The notes beneath the pieces were generated by a model that had not been told where the DNA came from, ran no database searches, and saw nothing but the letters and a program-made list of their open reading frames with translations. Shown piece after piece: positions 13,401-23,600 of a stretch of 64,000 nt of DNA (the first letter of the stretch is position 1; each line of letters begins with the position of its first letter). A program made the position numbers and the translations under genes. This DNA comes from Lingula anatina (lineage: Eukaryota; Brachiopoda; Lingulata; Lingulida; Lingulidae), in contig NW_019774681.1 of NCBI RefSeq assembly GCF_001039355.2, forward strand, positions 408,042 to 472,041, written 5' to 3'.

Positions 13401-16400
13401 AACACTGCAATTTAATTGTAACAAGATACATGCATCCATGAATTTCGTGTTTATTTTTTTAATTTGTATACCAGTTTCAGTGCCCACTTGGCATAAATGG
13501 GAAAACAGGAAAATTTACCATAAATTCATGTTCTTCTCTCCTTTAGATTTTTACCATTTCCAATGTTTATCAACCAAAAGTTTTCTTTTGCTTTTGATTG
13601 TGAATGATTATCATTATGTCTTGCGAAAAAATGCACATATACGTATACATACCTGGTCATCTCATCTTGAATCTTGTGCGAATTGTTCACATAGAAAACC
13701 ACACCGAAGTACAGCAGTGGGTGCAGGGCAGTTTTGTCCAGCTGTTTCTTCAGCGGTCTTTCCAGCTCCACCCACCGAAACTGGTGCTGCTTGTTCAAAT
13801 ACTTCAACCCAAAATACTGCATCTGGATATATAAAAGAAAAGTTGAAAGAGCATGTTTAATTACTGTTAAAAATGGTGATTAGAAAATGAAGAGGATATC
13901 AGAGGATCTGGTTCATTACTGTTAATCATGTGTAATATGTTGTTTCACTAGAAAATTGCAATGATATTTAACTTTATTTTATATCAAATTTCTCAACACA
14001 CTGATTTTTCATAGGTTCATTGATTAATATAATGAACTTATGAATAACTAGATTTTAATTCAATCATATACAGTAGATTTCTACACATTTTTGGTGTGTT
14101 ATTCAATGCCTTGATGCATCTACTAGCAATAATTCATCTCCTGATATATGTCCGAGCATATTATCATTAGCAGGGAACACCTTTCCCTGCATTATCATCA
14201 GTGATTCACAGGACAAAAGACCACTTTGAAACATTGACCCCATTGTAGAGGAGATCAGCACACCCAGCAGCCAAAGTGTGCCTGGTCAGATATATGGAGA
14301 TAGTAATGACTTGGTTTTTAAATACACCCAGACAGTTAACACAGTCTATCAGCTACATGTTATAGAAAGTTGTCTTTACATGCCCTAATATAAAACCAAC
14401 AGTGGTTCAACAGAATGTCAGTTATTGCTGCAAACCATTCAGTAGTACAAGCTCCCCTACGGTTGATTTAATCAATTATAAGCCGGAGCTAGAGAGGCAG
14501 AGGAAAAATGTTCTAGTAGGCGTTAATATGCAAACAAGATATGTGGCTGATGATTTTTTGGGGCCCTGGTTGATGCTTTCCACCTACTTTTGATACCAGT
14601 TTGGCTAGGCTGACAACACATTTTGTACAGCAAGTAGCCTACAATAGGATACTCCGATTAGTTTGGAGAAATATTTCAAATAATAAAGATATTATCAGAT
14701 AAGATATTATATAACTAACTTTAGCATCACAGCAAATGCCACATGATACCCATGTACAAGCCTAATCCATTTTCATATGATCATGAAATTTAATGGCCTA
14801 AATGAGGTAACACATTTTACACCTGAGTAAAGCCCATAAATAATACTGTTGTCCTTACAAATTTTATTGTCCAGTGATAAAGGTGATAGTTAGTTTGAAG
14901 TGGTGTTCTGAATCATTTTCCTTTAATTTACAAAGAAAACCATATTTCCAGACAGGAGAGTGACATAATAATGAAGACAGTGCCACTATTTAAATGCACA
15001 GTGATAAATGTGAAAGCTTTGGCAAGTTTATTGGTTTCATTAGTTACAAAAAAATTGTCTGGGTTGTTTAGACATGTGCAATGCAGGTATTATTTTCTAA
15101 CACAGCATTAGCTGGGGATGTTATAAATACTGGTCTCATATGACATGGTTTGGAAAATAATCCTGCACTGTAGCAAGACAGTGCTGAGAGGTTATAATTC
15201 AGTTCCAAACACAAAAATGCTAATGTATATATGGCAAATTTTAAAACTATTTCTAGGCTTACTGTGTCTTTTTACTAGTCCAAAGATGACATATAACTGA
15301 CAGGCAATACGTCTAAAGACAAATCTTCAAAATGTATGAAATTTTTTCTTTAAAGTTCCCAATAATCTCATCAAACTGACTACAATAATCTGTATTAATT
15401 AATAGCCTTATTTTCATGGACAATGCATTTGGCTTATAATGCATTCATCTGCTATAATTCCATTACCCACAATACATTTCAAATCTACCTAGCAATATTG
15501 TATAAATTAAATGCACTCAGAAGAATACAAGTGACTAATTAAATCATTTCCAAGAAACCCTACCCATGCCCCTTTTCCCTAATCACATTAGTATTACTTG
15601 GGAAATCAAATTCCAACTGAATCTAGATGGGTGTGCTCTTAGTTTACTGCTAGTGTCAGTGAAACCAAATACCAAAAGCATAGCAGCTGTACTTATCACA
15701 TTTTTATATATCTATATAATCACCTGCTATCTGATAAAGTGAACTAAGGTTACAGCAAATATGTTATCAGTCTTATTTGAAAACCAAGTAAATTGTGTGA
15801 AAATAAACATGATTAATAGAAGAGTGTACAATATATGAATGTCATATTTTTGGTCAAGAAATGTGAAAATACATACATATTGTTTAATACTAAAAAGTTT
15901 GATAAAAGTAAATATTTAATTATTAATATCATTATTTTGTTTGAATGAATTTAAATCTTTCCCCGAAAGGTATTACAAGCATAAACATATGAAAATACAG
16001 AATATTAGTCTAAAGCTAAAAATAATTGAAATAAATCAGACTGGGTTAGCAAAAAGGAAATTGTTTTCAAAGTCATGGCTTCTTCACAGGCCAAAACCGT
16101 GGTGAACTTAAAAAGCATTCATAAATCATTGCATTTTCTTATTTTTCCCCCAGTCAGAAAATGATGACTCAAAAATATCACTGAAATCAAAAGTTGCCTT
16201 CAACAAAAATAAGCCTCTCTTTATAAAGGTATGCTTGGGTAGAGTTTGCCAATGCCATCATAAGCACTGAGGGAATGAAAGAACCCTGCACAGCACAGAT
16301 CAAAGTTTGTTCAGAAAACAGTTGTTATGATATCTCCCCAGTTGAAGTAATAAAGCTGGTGGGAAAACAACTCATACTCTGCTTTTGCTAGAAGGGATCT

Positions 16401-16779
16401 AGAAGACAGTGCTGCACCTATCCACAATTGAGTAGTACATAGTAATAGTAACTTGGCTTAAACCATTGTCTTTAGTAAGTTAGTAGTCATACACATTGTA
16501 ATTTGTTAATAGCACACTCATTTAATATTACATTTACAGTGTCATTTTCATCCACCCAGGTGGATGGATATGTTACAAAGAATAAACTATATGTTTACTT
16601 ACTCCTTCTGTAAGTTCGATCCTCTGTGCAATGCTCTGCAGACATTCTTGGGCCAGGCTCTCCGGAGTGAGAGTACATTCAATCAGCGTGTTGTCCAGCA
16701 ATTGTACGCTGACCACAAATTGGTTTTTGGAAGAGACGTTGTATCTCTTAGTCTTCTTTAACGTCCATTTAAATGGCAT
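204..16779 (-). CDS. PTPN14/21: PTPN14/PTPN21 (Pez)-like FERM protein tyrosine phosphatase, partial at the 3' end
   Basis: Cytoplasmic tyrosine phosphatase that in animals links junctional/actin sites to Hippo signalling by binding YAP. Exons read on the minus strand: 16603-16779 (ATG at 16777-16779), 13653-13822, 12392-12489, 11968-12038, 10602-10760, 10236-10324, an unresolved short piece near 9342-9354, 8866-8948, 8528-8584, 7871-7916, 7019-7070, 4851-6508, 2220-2345, 1202-1420, 584-697 and 204-272. Apart from the unresolved piece, all phases join. About 1067 codons are visible. Domain order is FERM, long disordered linker with PPxY motifs, then the start of the PTP domain. The first residues ([15 protein letters not shown]) resemble vertebrate PTPN14/21. 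The WPD and HCSAGVGRTG catalytic loops are not in the window. Vertebrates have two paralogues; this could be the single ancestral-type gene, which I infer and did not test. Confidence 0.93.
776..1095. repeat. Tandem duplication, 2 x 160 bp, with a partial third copy
   Basis: Copies at 776-935 and 936-1095 are nearly identical (both start gcaacttattcatttt and end acataaattccat). A more diverged partial copy at about 689-775 overlaps the start of the phosphatase exon 584-697. Read on the minus strand, every copy carries the intron-end sequence gaagattag followed by GAAGACTTC, so the duplication multiplied a splice acceptor and the first codons of the exon. Confidence 0.85.
2220..2345 (-). other. 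PTPN14/21: Linker exon just before the PTP domain (LAAMNGL motif)
   Basis: This 126-nt exon (42 codons, phase 0 at both ends) lies between acceptor tttcag and donor AGA|gtaagt. It encodes DSELKHRS, then [15 protein letters not shown] and APKDER. The LAAxNGL and MDER-like segments correspond to the conserved block immediately upstream of the phosphatase domain in vertebrate PTPN14/21, which is what identifies the exon. Confidence 0.85.
2346..4850. other. PTPN14/21 intron, no further gene seen
   Basis: This stretch lies between the linker exon 4851-6508 and exon 2220-2345. I see AT-rich sequence, a short C tract followed by an A tract near 3950-3970, and no frame with convincing splice sites or homology. 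The next intron, 1421-2219, holds a 17-base A run (about 2118-2134) and a 17-base G run (2152-2168). Confidence 0.6.
4851..6508 (-). other. PTPN14/21: Long linker exon with PPxY motifs (PTPN14/21-like)
   Basis: This single 1658-nt exon encodes about 552 residues of low-complexity linker, bounded by acceptor tttcag at 6509-6514 and donor GAG|gtaggt at 4849-4851. It contains [11 protein letters not shown] and DSLVYSHPE / AYSQPEIR blocks like those of vertebrate PTPN14/21. It has two PPPY motifs (QPPPYCPPH and [17 protein letters not shown]) and one PPSY ([11 protein letters not shown]). In the vertebrate proteins PPxY motifs bind the WW domains of YAP. Further on are an acidic stretch ([10 protein letters not shown]), a FSEPEEE segment and basic clusters ([17 protein letters not shown]). 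The open frame continues past 4851 to 4512, but that tail is intron: a strong donor interrupts it and the next exon (DSELKHRS) joins in phase 0. Confidence 0.9.
6509..8527. other. PTPN14/21 introns with two small linker exons
   Basis: Only two short coding exons lie here. Exon 7019-7070 encodes [17 protein letters not shown]. Exon 7871-7916 encodes [15 protein letters not shown]. Both have good acceptors (tttcag) and donors (gtaaat, gtaatt), and their phases join to the flanking exons. They form the start of the linker after the FERM domain. The remaining sequence is AT-rich with no recognisable element. Confidence 0.7.
9594..9855. mobile_element. Palindromic MITE, family A copy 1
   Basis: An almost perfect 258-bp foldback (9596-9853) in a PTPN14/21 intron, flanked by TA on both sides. 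The arms start ggcttcgttcacatg and pair through actggctcgcgctg and gatcataaga to a centre near 9722. The same element occurs at 52881-53139. It has no coding capacity, so it is a non-autonomous element; the TA flanks would suit a Tc1/mariner-like origin, which is inference. Confidence 0.85.
10120..10262. repeat. Short tandem duplication of an exon 3' end and splice donor
   Basis: Sequence 10202-10262 (cataaaatgatttttt ... caatacctataag ... atcagctc) recurs 82 bp upstream at about 10120-10180 with substitutions. On the minus strand it contains the last bases of the F3 exon 10236-10324 and its donor TATAG|gtattg. The second donor therefore lies just inside the intron, downstream of the real one. 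Confidence 0.7.
13823..16602. other. PTPN14/21 intron between FERM exons, no gene seen
   Basis: A 2.8-kb AT-rich intron between the first two coding FERM exons. Both strands were scanned; there are only short chance frames without splice context, and no inverted repeat or tandem array of note. Confidence 0.6.
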
Positions 16780-19220
16780 CCTGATTTCTTGAACTCAGAG
16801 TTTTAATGAGAAGCCAGCCAAAAACCATTTCAGTTGTTGAACAATGGAGTTCCCATCATATAAAATGACATCTTATGATTAAAAACAGCAGTTATGGGAG
16901 GTGACCTCTGTAGAGGGAATTCTTACAAGCACTTAGGTCAATCCCACATTGTTAGGATTGGTATGTTCCTGATCCAGTGCTGTGTTGATTGCTCTAAAAT
17001 ATGTAGAAGCAAAGATATTTCACTGCAGTCTGAAAATAAAAGAACAAGGTTTATATATTTCGTCCCTTACCATAAAAATGATCAAATTATAATACCTACG
17101 TCACTGAAATCACTCATCAGTCCACCTGATCCATTAGAAGAACTCCTTACAAAAAAGTAACTTGAAGTAAATGTAAAACAATTTTGCTACTCAATATCCC
17201 ACAACAAACTCAGTTTAAAGAAAAGTTAATATATATAACATTTTGGAATAAAATGGCAATAACATGACATGTTCAGCAACAGTTAAGATTCAATTACCAA
17301 CCAAAATATCTTTCCTAACTCAGTCCAAACAACACAACAATAACACAGGGTAATTATATCATGCAGTTCCTCAATTATCAATCAGATGTGTTAATTAGGA
17401 AGTTGTTATTCTGGATTAGCATATAATAACATGAATACAGAGGAAAGGGTTAAGTGATTTCATCTGTAATAGCAATGTTAAACCAGAAGAGGTTTAGAAT
17501 TTTGGAATATTCAGCAAAGAGCAGAGGGTCTTTTTTTTTCTTTCTGCAAGGAAGTCTTCAGCATAATTCTGAATGAGTTGAAGAGTATGACTTGTCAGCA
17601 GTTTAAATGTCTAGACATTCACTGTGCTTCACCTGTACCAAGGACTAGACCAGACAGAACACATTTACCAGGGTGTTCCTGTAACTCAGACACTTCAGGA
17701 ATAGAAACCCAAGCAATTTTTCACTAGTCTGCACTGCACAAGTCTCTTACTAGTAAATTACCACTATTCAGCCTAAGTCAGAAAATTGATGAGCCCGGCT
17801 AACAGGGGATTTCCTCATGTATTTCCTCATTTGTGTTCAAAGCATTGGCCTTCATATTGTGATATCTCTATTTATCAAAATGATAATTTATCACTTGAGT
17901 ATTTATGAATTTAACCTAATATAGCAAAACCACTGAAATATAACCATACTGATGATAAGAAATATAATCCGTGTACCTCTGATACTTAAAATCAGAAGGT
18001 ATCAAAACAGAAATTATATAATAATGATGTTTATGCTTTTGATCTGTATGCATTTTAGCTAAACTACCAGTAAAGACTATCATATCCAAGAATTTTTAGG
18101 AATCATCACAATATTTCAACTCAAAACAGTGATTTCTAATAATCTGATAATTTGTCATGCATATCTAGCACTGAAAGCAGTGATCAGGCACATGAACTTG
18201 GCAGTTCATGCAATATTTCAGTACTTAATAATTTAAACATACTAATTACAGCATATTTCAGAAATACTGTATCTTTGCCAGTATATATATATCATAAGCA
18301 ATATTTCTGAATTTTGATAAAATACACAAAATATTCCTATATAGTTTATTAACACTCTTCTGGTTTTTCATTTAATCCTGGGACTCTGGGTTTTACACCA
18401 CAGACTATAACCTGCTTCTGTCCTGAAAACTTGACAATTACTTGACCCAACTGGATTTGCAATCATAAACTAGGCTTTCTGAAATGCCACAGGAACATTC
18501 TTTTTTACATCGAATTGGTATGTTTTAATGATCTCTACAGCACAACCCTTCTTCAAGCTGTTGCCATGTTCCCAAGGCAAGAGCAATTAATTTTGCCTGC
18601 TGTAATGAACTATTGGCTCGCATCTGAACAAATGAAAACATTGCTGTAACCTGGATCTTCTAGTAAAGACAGACTTGGTCTGAGCAACATCTTACTGATG
18701 ATTTCACTCCATTTTGACTCTCCAGGTTGTATGGGCTGGATTTGTTCATATCAACTGATTAAGGTGACACAGTTACAGATGAATGTGCCCGTGGTCAGTG
18801 TGGGCTTGGCTTAAACTTCAGTTTGGAGTCGTTTATAAATCGATGCTTCAATATTTCATAATAATAATAATGCTTATTGTGTTAAAACTTAGAAGCAGCC
18901 ATCAGCAAATGTATTAGAAATGTTAACCTTATCGAAATTAACTTTAAATATTAAAACGATTACCAGGCAGACTGTCAAGCAGAATTAGAATTTGGAAAAC
19001 CACAGCTGCAGTGCTTGGCTTGCTGAACAATACTCGACGGTTTAGTGGTACTTGGTTCTTGCGAGCTGTAAAATCCTTCACCTCTAAGTTCAACCACTTG
19101 TCGGGATTCCAATCTAGATATGACAAATATGTTCTATTTACTTACTCAGTCATCTATTGAATAACTCACGTGCTTCCGGTTGTTATAAAGTACAATAAAT
19201 GTTGGATTTACTCACCGAAA
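16780..19220 (-). other. PTPN14/21: First intron(s) and likely 5' untranslated exon(s) of PTPN14/21-like
   Basis: The first coding exon is preceded by the acceptor aaatcag at 16781, one base before the ATG, so the transcript must start further upstream in non-coding exons. Several good minus-strand donors lie near the promoter: CTG|gtaatc at 18964, CTGA|gtaagt at 19146 and TTCG|gtgagt at 19216. The sequence does not say which is used. The rest is AT-rich intron without recognisable elements. Confidence 0.5.
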
Positions 19221-19603
19221 ATTAGGAGGGGATTCCAGTATTCGATGACGTATGTAGGTCAAGAATGCTGACCTATCGAAATGGTCGTTGATAGCAAGTA
19301 CTCTTCAATGACTGTCGTAAAGTTAGCAATTAGTCATCGTGTTTAAAAGATTTATCTACATTGAGTTGATATCTCAATAGCAAAAAGCTTTTTAATATTC
19401 ATGTGATATTTCTTAAGAGAACAGTAACATATATCATCGTTATTTAAAGTCTCATACATTTTCTACCTTATTCTTTATTTTCTACTGCATCAAAACATCC
19501 AATGAAATGTTACCGCCATGTCCACATACGCATGCGTGCTCTTTAAACCGTCTCGGTGCGAAATTCGACTTGGTGAAACTACTGTTTGATTGATGTTTAC
19601 CAT
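19217..19603. promoter_or_regulatory. Divergent promoter region shared by PTPN14/21-like and CENPF
   Basis: This interval separates the PTPN14/21 5' donor candidates (minus) from a strong plus-strand donor CAT|gtaagta at 19603 that would end a CENPF non-coding first exon. It holds a CCAAT box (19499-19503), a YY1-like ccgccat (19513-19519), a perfect palindrome acgcatgcgt resembling an NRF1 site (19528-19537) and ctttaaacc (TTTAAA at 19542-19547), a possible CHR-type cell-cycle element. The motifs are seen; their function and the transcription starts are inferred. Confidence 0.5.
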
Positions 19604-20641
19604 GTAAGTACAGGTTAAAAGGTTAGATAATCTTCATGTATATGTACACATGTGCTAATTAACGGAAATTTTATTTTGACGGAACTATCGAAACATCTCA
19701 CCAAATGTAAAATCATTTTATTGAAATACATAGCTAGAATAGATCAATCATTGATTCAATGTTTCCCAAATAGGTCTACCCGAAAAGTAAGTCTTTAGTA
19801 GTTCAAGGCCTGCTAAGATAATTAAAGAGCATAAGACTTAAAGATGCATTTTGGGGATTTTTAGCACATGTGTAGAGTTTTTCCCCTTTTGTATAACTCT
19901 TATTTTCAATATCTTTGCTAAATCGAATGTAGAGGTGACTTTGTTCATGTTGTTCCTATCAATAAATAAATTTTGGAATTCATATAATTGAGAGTCAAAT
20001 AAAAAATATAAAGAATTACAAAGTAAAATTTCAAACTATTTATTCAATATCAGTCTCTGAAAGGCTTTGGTAAAAGTCACCACATAGCTTAATCTTAATA
20101 AACATTAAAGATTTTGTAGTTACAGGGTGAGGGGAATATCACTGCACCTTAATAAGGACTGTCTCTGTACTGTATAACATAGCAAGTAGCAGGAAAATTC
20201 ATGCAAAAAGACACCTTCTTGTTCTTTTCTTATATATGCCAGCTGTGTTTACACATGTACTATATAGGGGTTTTGATAACTGCAAAATTGTATTCATCTA
20301 CCATCCCCACAGATGCAGATAAAAATATTTGAGGCCTTAATCATTATAGAATATCATTATTGCATATATAAAAAAGAAACATTAATGGGAGTTCTAATAT
20401 AGTCTATGGATTTTCATGCTTTGAATTACAGTGCATATCTAGAGATTGGTTCTAATTTGGTCAGAAGTACATGATTCTAATGTTCTTGCAAATGAAAATA
20501 TGGAATAGGTCAGATTTTTTTTTTTTTTTGATATTTTACCTATTTCAGCATTTGCATCTATTTGTGTTTCGCATGACATAGACATTTTTAGTTTATGAAA
20601 AAAGCCGTACTGTTATCTCTGATTGTATAACATATTTCTAG
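19604..20641. other. CENPF: CENPF first intron, no other feature seen
   Basis: About 1 kb between the putative non-coding exon ending at 19603 and the first coding exon at 20642. It is AT-rich with a T tract just before 20530 and shows no coding signal. Confidence 0.5.
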
Positions 20642-20656
20642 GTGGACACTTCAAGC

Positions 20657-23600
20657 ATGAGCTGGGCAGCCAATGAATGGAAGGCAGATTTGCCTCACAA
20701 GGCACTGCTAAAGGTTGAGGAGTTAGAAAATCAGTTAGAAAGACTTAAGAAGGAACGTCAACAAAGGCAGTTTCAGCTTGACAGCTTGGAACAGGTAATC
20801 CATTCCTATACTAAAAGAACTAAAATCTTGAGCTTATTGCTGCACTGGGGTTATTTTCCAAAGTTCAATTAATACTTTTCTAATACATCATTTTTCGTTT
20901 GTTGTACACATTTAAAATATAATTGTATTGGAATTATAATAATATTCTTTTGGTTCTCTTGCATAGGCACTTGAAAAACAAAAGCGCAAAGCAGAAGAGG
21001 AGAAGTCTCTGTGTGGTTCTCTGAAACGTGAAAACCAGAGCTTGGCAGAGACTTGTGAAGAACTTGAGAAAAAGCGTGAGAAGTTGCAACATGAATTGCA
21101 GAACAAGGACACTCACATTTCCTGTTTGGAAGGACAGTTAGCCCATGCAAAGCAGTCTTTAGAACAAGAAACAAACAAGGTATTATGTTAGAATTTATCC
21201 ATAAAAGTCCACTGGACTTCAAAGACCGAAATATTGATTTGCAATTTTATTGTGTTTTTGTGTACTTTTTCAAAAAAAAAAAAGAAAAAAAATCTTACAA
21301 TGGTGTCTTGCATGAGTAAGGGAAATCTGTATATACTTATTTGATCAAATTGCAGTTCATTTTGCCAAGTTAATGTATATTTGCTAAAAATAAAAATTGA
21401 CAAGTAACAAATATTTCCATATATTTCATGTACTGTATGGCTTCATAAAATTTTCAGAATATTATTTAGGATTTCAAACATGGCTAGATAAATGAAATTT
21501 GAAATTTTTTTACTGACAAAATGTAACTTTTGAGTTTTTTTTCATGATAAATTGAGATATCATCGTGTGAATTTCTATAGGCTGGTCAGCTGAAAACAGA
21601 ACTGGAAAAAGCACAGGCTGAGCACTTGGAAGCCGTGAAAAAACTTGAGAAATTAACAGGGGATTACAACAGGCTGCAGGAGAATGGCACTCACCAATCC
21701 AGGCAAATTGAAGGACAGAGTGAGAAGATCAAGGGTCTGCAGCAAGAAGTGAAACAATTGCAAGGAAATTTAGATAGAAAGGGACATGAACAGAAGTCAA
21801 GACAGCCTTCTGGAACACCAGGTACACTTTTTAAGAAACACTCGTTTGAATAAGTTTACTTTAAACTAAAACTCTGCAAAAATGTGCACACGCTGATATA
21901 TAGTCTATGTTAACATTTGTGCCAGTTGTGAGTACATTTATGTGCTTAGCGATAGACTTGTAGTTAATTGTAATGAAGTATGTGTTCAATCTAGGGTTAT
22001 CTTAAAATCAAGTCGAGTTTAAAAATGGTTGATATTTAAAATTACAACTGCTACTATTAGGTACCCAGGATGAAACCAGTGAGCTGAAAAGAAAACTAAG
22101 TGAAGTTGAGAGCCTTAGAGCCAAGGAGTTGGAGGAACACAACAAAATGGTTGTAGAATTCAAAGTTCTACAAGATAAGGTAAACAGAGTTCCCTTTATT
22201 GATATAGACAAAGCAAAGAATTATATGTGCATTATTATCCAATTTTATGTCATCATTTTTAATGATTTTTGATACTCTAGAACATTTTTGTTCTAGATTT
22301 AAACTTAAAAAATATTCCTTTTTAAGGCATTGATATATCTCTGTATCTTAAATGTGATTGATTAAGTATATTAAGCTTAATTCATTGAAAAGATTAACAT
22401 TCTGTTTCAAGGTTCAGAAAGATTCAGATGAGCTGCAGAAGGTAAGAAGTGAAAAGGATCTCCTCAGTGTGCGTGTAGAGAATCAGCAGGAGGCAAGCAA
22501 GAATGCTACTAGGCAGATGGAGTCCATGTTGAAAGAGCAGACTGGTATTAGTGATGTGCAGCTGGATAAGATGGAGAAAATGATCGATCGCTTGAAGAAA
22601 GAAAATGAAGGTTTGTATTTCGATTCGCAAATTTTTTAAAGCATTTCTTGCAATTGGTGTATCAATAATTATTTGTTTTACTCAACTTGATAACTTAAAG
22701 GGATAATAACTCTTTGTATGAGATCTATATTTCACAATAAAAACCTTGTGAATAACTCATAGAAATATAATATATTCTGTTTTACCAAGAAAACAGCAGT
22801 TATAGCTTTTGTTCTGATATTTGAACTTGTCTTTAGACCACGTGACCTCCATTGATGTCTATACTCTGTTAAAATCTCTTAAGAGATTTTAACAAAAAAC
22901 CAAACTTTTTAGAAAAAAACCAGGGACTAACTTTGAATGTAAAAATGGATTCATTAACCATTGGTAAGTATGGGAAAATTGTTGTTTACTCCAGGAAAAT
23001 TCATTTTTTGGCCGAAACAAAGAGTTATTATTGCTTTAATTTGGAGTGATAAGAAAGTGACTTCTGCAGGCCTATTCCCTTAAAAATGCATCTGCCCATG
23101 TGTATGGACATGGCTGTAATGGGAAATTGCTCTTGGCTGCTCTTTCAGCTGTGAAGACTGGAAATGCCAATCTGGAGATGCAGATCCAGGCGAAGGCCAA
23201 GGAGATTTCCAGTCTTAATGGCAAGATGAGAGAGTTGCAGTCCGAACAGGATGCCAGCCTGACGGCACTGATGGAGAAGGAGAAAATGGTGGCGCAGTGC
23301 AAAGATGAAATGGCCAAACTGAAGATTCAGCTTGATGAGGCTAATCACAAGGTGAGACGCTGGTGATTCATTGTTTTGAGATGAAATCACTTATGTGATT
23401 ATTTAATGCTAAACCATGATATTGGCCATTATTTTTTGGAACTTGTAAAAAAAATTTAAGTGTTTTGTTTTTCTGTTAAGGTGACCCTGCTTGATCAAAA
23501 AAATAAGCAACTCACAGAATCAGTGAAGAAGATGGATGGCACTAAAGAGGAGAAGGTATTGTTTCATTTAGGTCATAGGCTAGTTGCATGGAAACGGTGA

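Larger units (their letters stand above)
8528..16779 (-). other. PTPN14/21: FERM-domain exons of the PTPN14/21-like gene
   Basis: The first exon encodes the F1 ubiquitin-like lobe ([28 protein letters not shown]). The next gives [19 protein letters not shown] and the F1/F2 junction. Three further exons give the helical F2 lobe ([10 protein letters not shown]-like segment, [37 protein letters not shown]). The exon 10236-10324 starts the F3 lobe ([16 protein letters not shown]). The exon 8866-8948 holds its last helix ([20 protein letters not shown]). The exon at 11968-12038 ends in AAAG|GCAAGT, a GC splice donor. Between 10236 and 8948 vertebrate family members have roughly 25-30 more F3 residues; I could place only a phase-correct 13-nt micro-exon there (9342-9354), so the F3 model is incomplete. 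Confidence 0.85.

Noticed and set aside
13327-13860. 177-codon plus-strand open frame
   Set aside because: It overlaps antisense a real FERM exon (13653-13822) and extends into AT-rich intron; no family resemblance.
20642-20656. GTG-initiated extension of CENPF upstream of the ATG
   Set aside because: These bases follow directly on the splice acceptor and are untranslated; ATG 20657 gives the family's MSW start.
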